From the NCBI GenBank assembly GCA_947630865.1, contig CANRJE010000038.1, positions 1-11,440 of the forward strand: a DNA stretch of 11,440 bases, read 5' to 3'. The position numbers were made by a program, and so were the translations under genes. How positions within the stretch are numbered: position 1 is the stretch's first letter; each line of letters begins with the position of its first letter. Below are positions 7,209 to 11,440 of the stretch, piece by piece. The notes beneath the pieces are model-generated. The model did no database searches, was not told where the DNA came from, and worked only from the letters and a program-made list of their open reading frames with translations. This stretch comes from an uncultured Bacilli bacterium (GTDB lineage: Bacteria > Bacillota_I > Bacilli_A > RF39 > UBA660).

Positions 7209-8442
7209 AATTTAATAAACGATTAATCATATTAACAATAGGTTCTGAAGCAAGATATAAATTTATAATATAAAAAGTGATACCTAAATAGAAATAGATT
7301 TTAAAGTTATTATAATTTAATCCTTTTAAAAGTTTATAAATAATTAAACTAAATAATATTAATTCAAGTAATAAGAATAAGATAACTTGTAATCTTAAAG
7401 TTGTAAATGAATAAGCATTAATATATAAATACATACGATAATAAGAATTAAATATTAGAATAATTGAAAAAATTGTTAGTAAAAAAATTAAATATTTAAT
7501 AGTTTTATTTTCTTTAACGAGATTAGTTTTATAAAGACAAAAGAAAGTAATAATAATATTTATAGTTGTAACAACTAATAATTGAAAGAAACCTTCTCTA
7601 GCATATTCACTATAAGTATATTCAATTGGTATTTGTAAAAAGTTTGTTGTTAGTTTTGAAATTTCTGATATTAAAAATAAAACAAAAACTAAATTAATAA
7701 CAACTAAAATAGTAGTCATAACCGATTCATTTACATTAAAAGTTCTTCCTTTAGTATCAACTATATCTTTTTTTCTAAGAATATTGATAAAAATTGAAAA
7801 TCCAGCAATGAAAGTTAAAGAGAAAATATAAAGATTACTCCAAAGAAAATGAATATTAAATATATTTAAAAAATTAGAAAATATATTATTAATAAAAGTT
7901 GAAAAATACATATCACTTGATGCTAAAAGAGAAAGTAAAACTATGGCAAGAGGAATAGAAATTACTAAACCTAAAAGGATATTAAGAGATTTATATTTTT
8001 TATTTGATTTAGGTTTTAAACAATTATTTAAGTAATTTAAATTAGAAAAATATCTAGTAGGAAATACTTTAAAGAAAAGAATTAGAATTTTACTAGTTAA
8101 ATCATATTTTTTATTTATTAAAGAGAAAAGACAATAGATGATAATCATAGGTAAGATAAAAATATTTAAAATTCGATTATTAAAAGTTTTAAAAAGAATA
8201 GAACTTAAAATTATTAAAGAAATAGGTATTATAAGTAGAAAAGCTTTTTTGTTTTTTAATAAATTGTTTTTCTTTATATTAATAAGAAAATTAATAAAAA
8301 TAATAGTTATAGGAATAATAAATCCTTTTAAATAATAATCAATATTTAAATTATAGAAAATAGCTATAATTAAGGAACTTATTAAAGATGAAATTAATAA
8401 GAATCTTAAATTATAACTTTCAATTTCATTTTTAGTTAACAT
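7207..8442 (-). CDS. DUF4153/DUF4173-like polytopic membrane protein
   Basis: A 411-residue protein made almost entirely of hydrophobic helices, with about ten to eleven membrane segments. Two places recall the DUF4153/DUF4173 family: SEYAREGFFQLLVVTTIN (278-295, with the YAREGF core) and RMYLYINAYSFTTLR (336-350), the second matching the usual R-LYI--YGLT--R pattern. The molecular function of these families is not known. The gene starts at the ATG at 8440-8442, which shares one base with the TAA of the HTH gene (TAATG), so translation is probably coupled. It is the last gene of a three-gene unit that ends at a hairpin terminator. In related Firmicutes, DUF4153/DUF4173 proteins often sit near small regulators, which fits this position. 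I am confident of a membrane protein and moderately confident of the family. Confidence 0.8.
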   Translation of the reverse strand: MLTKNEIESYNLRFLLISSLISSLIIAIFYNLNIDYYLKGFIIPITIIFINFLINIKKNNLLKNKKAFLLIIPISLIILSSILFKTFNNRILNIFILPMIIIYCLFSLINKKYDLTSKILILFFKVFPTRYFSNLNYLNNCLKPKSNKKYKSLNILLGLVISIPLAIVLLSLLASSDMYFSTFINNIFSNFLNIFNIHFLWSNLYIFSLTFIAGFSIFINILRKKDIVDTKGRTFNVNESVMTTILVVINLVFVLFLISEISKLTTNFLQIPIEYTYSEYAREGFFQLLVVTTINIIITFFCLYKTNLVKENKTIKYLIFLLTIFSIILIFNSYYRMYLYINAYSFTTLRLQVILFLLLELILFSLIIYKLLKGLNYNNFKIYFYLGITFYIINLYLASEPIVNMINRLLN

Positions 8443-8648
8443 TATTTGTCCTCCTTATATTCTAAAATATCACTTGGTTGACAGTTTAAAGCTTTACAAA
8501 TTAATTCAAGAGTTGAGAATCTTATAGCTTTAGCTTTATTAGTTTTTAAAATAGATAGATTGGTAGTAGTAATACCTGTTTTTTTACTTAATTCATTAAG
8601 GCTTATTTTTCTTTTAGCCATCATAACATCTAAATTAACAATTATCAT
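8442..8648 (-). CDS. Cro/CI-type HTH regulator (YozG-like)
   Basis: A 68-residue single-domain DNA-binding protein. The helix-turn-helix covers about 15-36: ISLNELSKKTGI forms the first helices and TTTNLSILKTNKA the recognition helix. The following STLELICKALNCQPSDIL is the typical end of short XRE proteins. Small regulators of this YozG-like type are classically found beside DUF2975 membrane proteins, as here. The AGGAGGAG ribosome site (8651-8658) overlaps the stop of the DUF2975 gene, and the end overlaps the start of the DUF4153-like gene by one base. It probably controls its own operon, perhaps through the palindrome at 9159-9170; that is inference. The domain call is firm. Confidence 0.92.
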   Translation of the reverse strand: MIIVNLDVMMAKRKISLNELSKKTGITTTNLSILKTNKAKAIRFSTLELICKALNCQPSDILEYKEDK

Positions 8649-8656
8649 AACTCCTC

Positions 8657-9103
8657 CTATATTGTATAATCTATTTCTTTTTTATATTCAATTGCAACTT
8701 TATAAATTTGACTTAATACATAAAAAGATAGACTAACAACAAAAGTAATTAGGGCTATTGCTATTGAAATAATAGTTGGAATAAAGAAAGATTTAATAAT
8801 AATGATTATTGATAAAATCATGAATATAACGGCAATTGCTTTTAAAGATTTAACAATTAAAGGTTTAAAAGGATCAAGATAAACATTATTAAAAATAATG
8901 ATTAAAATAAAAATGATACTTAAACTTAATATATAACATAAGTAAAAAGCTATTTGATAGAAAATTGTTTGGTCTTTAAAAGGAATAAGATTATTAAATA
9001 TTACTAAATCATATAATTTTGGTATAAATGGTAAAAGAATGATTCCTACTATAAATATTATTTTTAAAATTACTGAGACAATTTTTGCTATATTACTTTT
9101 CAT
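8657..9103 (-). CDS. DUF2975 family membrane protein
   Basis: A 148-residue membrane protein with four hydrophobic segments at about 9-27, 49-71, 86-106 and 108-130. The C-terminus, VLSQIYKVAIEYKKEIDYTI, fits the DUF2975 ending (VL---F--A---KEENDLTI type). The following gene is the YozG-like HTH that normally accompanies this family, which supports the call. The function is unknown; the pair is often assumed to sense and respond to something at the membrane, but that is not shown by the sequence. The ATG at 9101-9103 follows AAAGGAG at good spacing and the strongest promoter in the window. It is the first gene of the three-gene unit. Confidence 0.88.
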   Translation of the reverse strand: MKSNIAKIVSVILKIIFIVGIILLPFIPKLYDLVIFNNLIPFKDQTIFYQIAFYLCYILSLSIIFILIIIFNNVYLDPFKPLIVKSLKAIAVIFMILSIIIIIKSFFIPTIISIAIALITFVVSLSFYVLSQIYKVAIEYKKEIDYTI

Positions 9104-9124
9104 AATGTGCTCCTTTCAATACAT

Positions 9125-9152
9125 ATAATAGCATACTTTTTATTTTTGTCAA
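9125..9152 (-). promoter_or_regulatory. Promoter of the DUF2975-HTH-DUF4153 unit
   Basis: A perfect TTGACA (9147-9152), a 16-bp spacer and TATTAT (9125-9130) preceded by TGC, making an extended -10. The AAAGGAG ribosome site follows within about 15 nt of the predicted start of transcription. Confidence 0.85.
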
Positions 9153-9158
9153 TAAAAA

Positions 9159-9170
9159 ATTATCGATAAT
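9159..9170. repeat. 12-bp palindrome, candidate operator
   Basis: ATTATCGATAAT is perfectly self-complementary and lies seven bases upstream of the -35 of the DUF2975 promoter, within the shared regulatory region between the two divergent units. It is a plausible site for the dimeric HTH protein encoded in the operon. No binding data; inference from position and symmetry. Confidence 0.45.
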
Positions 9171-9212
9171 CATAAAATATTTTTATTTTGAATAAGTTAA
9201 TCACAATAAATA

Positions 9213-9227
9213 TATGAAAATTTCATA
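9213..9227. repeat. 15-bp inverted repeat upstream of the abi promoter
   Basis: TATGAAA and TTTCATA flank a single A. The repeat lies about 30 bp upstream of the extended -10 of the Abi gene and could be a second operator in the divergent region. The AT-richness makes chance occurrence possible. Confidence 0.35.
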
Positions 9228-9255
9228 AAAAAAACATATTTTTTAAGATATTTTG

Positions 9256-9281
9256 TGTTATACTTATTAGAGTAGGTGAGG
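9256..9281 (+). promoter_or_regulatory. Extended -10 promoter and ribosome site of the abi unit
   Basis: TGTTATACT (9256-9264) is an extended -10; no clear -35 is seen 17 bp upstream (ATATTT). Transcription would start near 9271, just before the GGTGAGGG ribosome site (9274-9281), giving a short leader. Confidence 0.6.
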
Positions 9282-9285
9282 GATA

Positions 9286-10215
9286 ATGAAAAAGGAGTTC
9301 AAAACATTAACTGAACAGATTGAGATATTAAAGAACAAAGGTTTAGTAATTGAAAATGAAGAATTTGCTAAGAATGTTCTTTTTAGAGAGAATTATTTCT
9401 TTTTAAATGGATATAGACATCTTTTTATGCGAAGTAGTGTTGATAAAAGATATATTGAAGGAACAACTTTTGAAGAATTATATAGTTTATTTCTTTTTGA
9501 TAGAACTTTTCGGAACATTATTTTTAAAAATATTTTAACTGTTGAAAATAATATTAAATCAATTATAAGTTATCAATTATCATTAAAATATGGTTATCGT
9601 GAAAAAGAATATTTAACTCCTAAAAACTTTACAAGTAATAAAGAAAAAGTTAAGCAAGTTAATGATATTTTAAGAAAGATGAAAAGACAAATTAATATCA
9701 ATGCTACACAACATTCAGCAACTATGCATTATGTTAATAACTATGGTTATATTCCTTTATGGGTATTAGTTAAAGTTTTATCATTTGGAATAGTTGGAGA
9801 ATTATATTCTATTTTAAAAAAAGAAGATCAAATGGGAATTGCAGAAGTTTATAATTTAGATGTTGATGTATTAACAAATTATTTAACAATTCTTTCTAAT
9901 TATCGTAATTTATGTGCTCATGAAGATATTGTTTTTGAAAATAAAACTCAAAGAAAGATTGATGATAATAAATATCATAAACTACTGAATATTAAAATTA
10001 TGGACGATGAATATATTTATGGAAAAGATGATTTATTTGCTTTAATTATTATTTTAAAACAAATGTTATCAAGTGAAGAATTTGCTAATTTTATAGAAGA
10101 AATTAGACATAATTTAGAAAATTTAGAATTAAATTTACATACAATTAAAATTGATAAGGTACTTGATAGAATGGGATTTCCAATTAATTATTATGAGATA
10201 AGAAATTTAGATTGA
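9286..10215 (+). CDS. Abi_2 family (AbiD/AbiF-like) HEPN protein
   Basis: A 309-residue cytosolic protein with the full Abi_2 pattern: an N-terminal region with LKNKGLVIENEEFAKN and ENYFFLNGYRHLF (35-47), a central IPLWVLVKVLSFGIVGELY (156-174), then SNYRNLCAH (204-212) and an ending LDRMGFPINYYEI (293-305). Arg207 and His212 form the R-x4-H HEPN motif, the likely RNA-cleaving site, and both residues are intact. Abi_2 proteins (AbiD, AbiD1, AbiF) were first described in lactococci as phage abortive-infection factors; many chromosomal copies have no tested role. The ATG follows GGTGAGGG. The stop is TGA, overlapped by the ribosome site of the HtrA-like gene 10 bp downstream, so the two form one transcription unit. 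The family call is strong; defence activity and a protease partnership are inference. Confidence 0.92.
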   Translation: MKKEFKTLTEQIEILKNKGLVIENEEFAKNVLFRENYFFLNGYRHLFMRSSVDKRYIEGTTFEELYSLFLFDRTFRNIIFKNILTVENNIKSIISYQLSLKYGYREKEYLTPKNFTSNKEKVKQVNDILRKMKRQININATQHSATMHYVNNYGYIPLWVLVKVLSFGIVGELYSILKKEDQMGIAEVYNLDVDVLTNYLTILSNYRNLCAHEDIVFENKTQRKIDDNKYHKLLNIKIMDDEYIYGKDDLFALIIILKQMLSSEEFANFIEEIRHNLENLELNLHTIKIDKVLDRMGFPINYYEIRNLD

Positions 10216-10220
10216 GGTGA
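10214..10220 (+). promoter_or_regulatory. Ribosome binding site that fixes the protease start
   Basis: GAGGTGA lies five bases before the ATG at 10226 and overlaps the abi stop codon. The upstream in-frame GTG at 10217 is part of this site and therefore cannot be the start. Confidence 0.85.
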
Positions 10221-10225
10221 TTAAG

Positions 10226-11359
10226 ATGAAAGATAAAAATAAACTTAATTTTATAATTTATTTATTTGTAGCCTTTATTGTTGGAGGCTTAGTTATGTAT
10301 TTTATATCTATAAATACTGGGGCTTTTGCTAGTTTAACAGGTATAACTGGTAATAGTTCTTCTAGTAGTTCTAATACTTGTAGAGCTTGTAGTGGAACAG
10401 TTGTTGTTAAAGAAGGTTCATTATCAGCAAGTGTTGAAAAAGCTTATGATGCCGTTATGATGGTAAGAAATTATAAAGGAAGTAGTATTGCATCAACAGG
10501 AAGTGCTTTTGTTTATAAAACTGATAGTAAATATGCATATATGTTAACTAATCATCATGTTGTAGATGGAGCAACTAAAATAACTCTAATAAGAAGTGAT
10601 GATGAAGAAATAGATGGTACAGTACTTGGAAGTGATGAATATTTAGATTTAGCAGTTATTAGAATCGATAAAAAAGATTCAATAGATGTTGCTAGTATTG
10701 GTAATAGTGAAAAATCTAAACTAGGAGATATTGTTTTCACGATTGGTTCTCCACTTGGATATGAATATCGTGGAACGGTAACTGATGGTATTTTATCTGG
10801 AAAAGATAGAGAAGTTACTGTTAGTGTTTCAGGTAATTCAAGTGATTGGGTTATGAAAGTATTACAAACTAATGCAGCAGTTAATCCAGGTAATAGTGGT
10901 GGTCCACTTCTTAATGCTAGTGGAGAAGTTATTGGAATAATTTCTTTGAAATTAGTTCAAACAGAAGTTGAAAATATGGGATTTGCTATTCCAATTGAAT
11001 ATGCTATGAGTCATATTGAAAGCTTAGAAAAAGGAAAAGCTATTGTTAGACCAATGCTTGGTATTTCAATGATTAATGTATCTGATACATATTCTTTATA
11101 TCGTAATGGTATTATATTAGGTGATGAAATTGATGAAGGAGTAGTAGTTGCTGATATTACTTCAAATTCTGGTGCTAGTAAATCAGATTTGAAAAAGGGT
11201 GACGTTATTCTTAAATTAAACGATGAAGAAATTAAAAATATTGCTTATCTAAGATATGAATTATATAAGTATAATGTAGGTGATACAATTACAATTACTT
11301 ATATGAGAGATAATAAAGTAAAAACAGCAAAAGTAACTTTAACAGAAAGTAAAGATTAA
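10226..11359 (+). CDS. Membrane-anchored HtrA/DegP-like serine protease with PDZ domain
   Basis: A 377-residue protein with one N-terminal membrane segment (about 9-28) after a Lys-rich start, so the body should lie outside the membrane. A Ser-rich linker and a short CRAC motif (Cys52, Cys55) lead into a trypsin-like domain (about 70-265). The catalytic triad is intact: His111 in TNHHVVDGA, Asp141 in YLDLAVI and Ser224 in NPGNSGGP. A C-terminal PDZ domain (about 285-375) contains GVVVADITSNSGASKSDLKK and GDVILKLNDEEI. HtrA-type proteases degrade or process misfolded envelope proteins. The ATG is chosen because GAGGTGA precedes it. It follows the Abi gene by 10 bp and probably shares its promoter. 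It may be a housekeeping HtrA or a partner of the Abi protein; the sequence cannot say which. The CxxC before the protease domain is unusual for this family. Confidence 0.93.
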   Translation: MKDKNKLNFIIYLFVAFIVGGLVMYFISINTGAFASLTGITGNSSSSSSNTCRACSGTVVVKEGSLSASVEKAYDAVMMVRNYKGSSIASTGSAFVYKTDSKYAYMLTNHHVVDGATKITLIRSDDEEIDGTVLGSDEYLDLAVIRIDKKDSIDVASIGNSEKSKLGDIVFTIGSPLGYEYRGTVTDGILSGKDREVTVSVSGNSSDWVMKVLQTNAAVNPGNSGGPLLNASGEVIGIISLKLVQTEVENMGFAIPIEYAMSHIESLEKGKAIVRPMLGISMINVSDTYSLYRNGIILGDEIDEGVVVADITSNSGASKSDLKKGDVILKLNDEEIKNIAYLRYELYKYNVGDTITITYMRDNKVKTAKVTLTESKD

Positions 11360-11365
11360 AAAAAC

Positions 11366-11393
11366 TTGAAAAATCCAAAAATTATGATATTAT
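11366..11393 (+). promoter_or_regulatory. Promoter of the gene at the right edge
   Basis: TTGAAA (11366-11371), a 16-bp spacer and TATTAT (11388-11393) preceded by TGA (extended -10). It lies just after the protease stop; no terminator is evident between them, so read-through from the abi unit is also possible. Confidence 0.6.
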
Positions 11394-11419
11394 TAAAGTA
11401 GGAAAGGTAGTTGATAATA

Positions 11420-11440
11420 ATGCTAAATAAAAATAAGTTA
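11420..11440 (+). CDS. Start of a further gene, cut by the window edge
   Basis: Only seven codons (MLNKNKL) are visible from an ATG at 11420. A promoter lies upstream, and an AGGAAAGG ribosome-site-like sequence at 11400-11407 is rather far from this ATG. An in-frame TTG at 11411 would be better spaced and may be the true start. A Lys-rich N-terminus could precede a membrane segment, as in the protease, but too little is seen to identify it. Confidence 0.5.

Noticed and set aside
8138..8335. Plus-strand open frame of 65 codons rich in Ile/Lys
   Set aside because: It is antisense to the DUF4153-like gene; its Ile/Lys bias is the reverse complement of Leu/Ile/Phe codons, with no ribosome site.
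9104..9285. CRISPR array or leader in the divergent intergenic region
   Set aside because: There are only two unrelated short palindromes and promoters, with no regularly spaced direct repeats.
10217..10225. GTG start for the protease
   Set aside because: The GTG is part of the GAGGTGA ribosome site of the ATG at 10226.
10555..10740. Minus-strand open frame of 61 codons rich in Ser
   Set aside because: It is antisense to the protease domain, and there is no promoter or ribosome site.
1..11440. Mycoplasma-type genetic code (TGA as Trp)
   Set aside because: All Trp codons are TGG, no gene has an internal TGA, and the Abi gene ends at TGA directly overlapped by the next ribosome site.

Overview
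The window is very AT-rich bacterial DNA with tightly packed genes and strong GGAGG- or GGTGA-type ribosome binding sites. Trp is always TGG, and no reading frame contains an internal TGA, so the standard bacterial code fits rather than the Mycoplasma code. The genes include formate-tetrahydrofolate ligase, pyruvate kinase, DUF308, DUF2975 next to a YozG-like HTH, an Abi_2 protein and a membrane-anchored HtrA-like protease. Together with the composition, these point to a low-GC Firmicutes relative, perhaps an uncultured gut Bacilli/Mollicutes-like lineage. The lineage is an inference; no rRNA or other marker is present.

Layout. Positions 1-5872 are on the minus strand and hold two transcription units. 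The first is pyk followed by a 108-residue protein of unknown function, closed by a hairpin terminator at 4088-4122. The second is fhs, with its own extended -10 promoter, followed 10 bp later by a very large uncharacterised protein that runs off the left edge (808 residues visible). Positions 6029-7114 are on the plus strand and hold a DUF308 membrane protein and a small single-pass membrane protein. Positions 7207-9103 are on the minus strand and hold a three-gene membrane/regulator module: DUF2975, a Cro/CI-type HTH, and a DUF4153/DUF4173-like protein. Back-to-back terminators separate these converging units. Positions 9286-11359 are on the plus strand and hold an Abi_2 HEPN protein and a membrane-anchored trypsin/PDZ protease, 10 bp apart. 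A further gene begins at 11420 behind its own promoter.

How the genes work together. Pyk (last ATP-yielding step of glycolysis) and Fhs (10-formyl-THF supply) are central metabolism, and each is followed by an unknown protein. The DUF2975-HTH-DUF4153 set looks like a self-contained regulated membrane module. The Abi protein is a candidate RNA-cleaving defence or toxin protein, and its tight linkage to a protease is the most defence-like arrangement here, although the protease could simply be a housekeeping HtrA. The most novel-looking protein is the large one at the left edge. Its N-terminal half carries four copies of a 19-residue motif 51-58 residues apart, and its C-terminal region is dense and globular-looking and matches no family I can name.

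No CRISPR array, insertion sequence, tRNA, rRNA or riboswitch was seen. No gene-free stretch exceeds 300 bases; the longest is 9104-9285.
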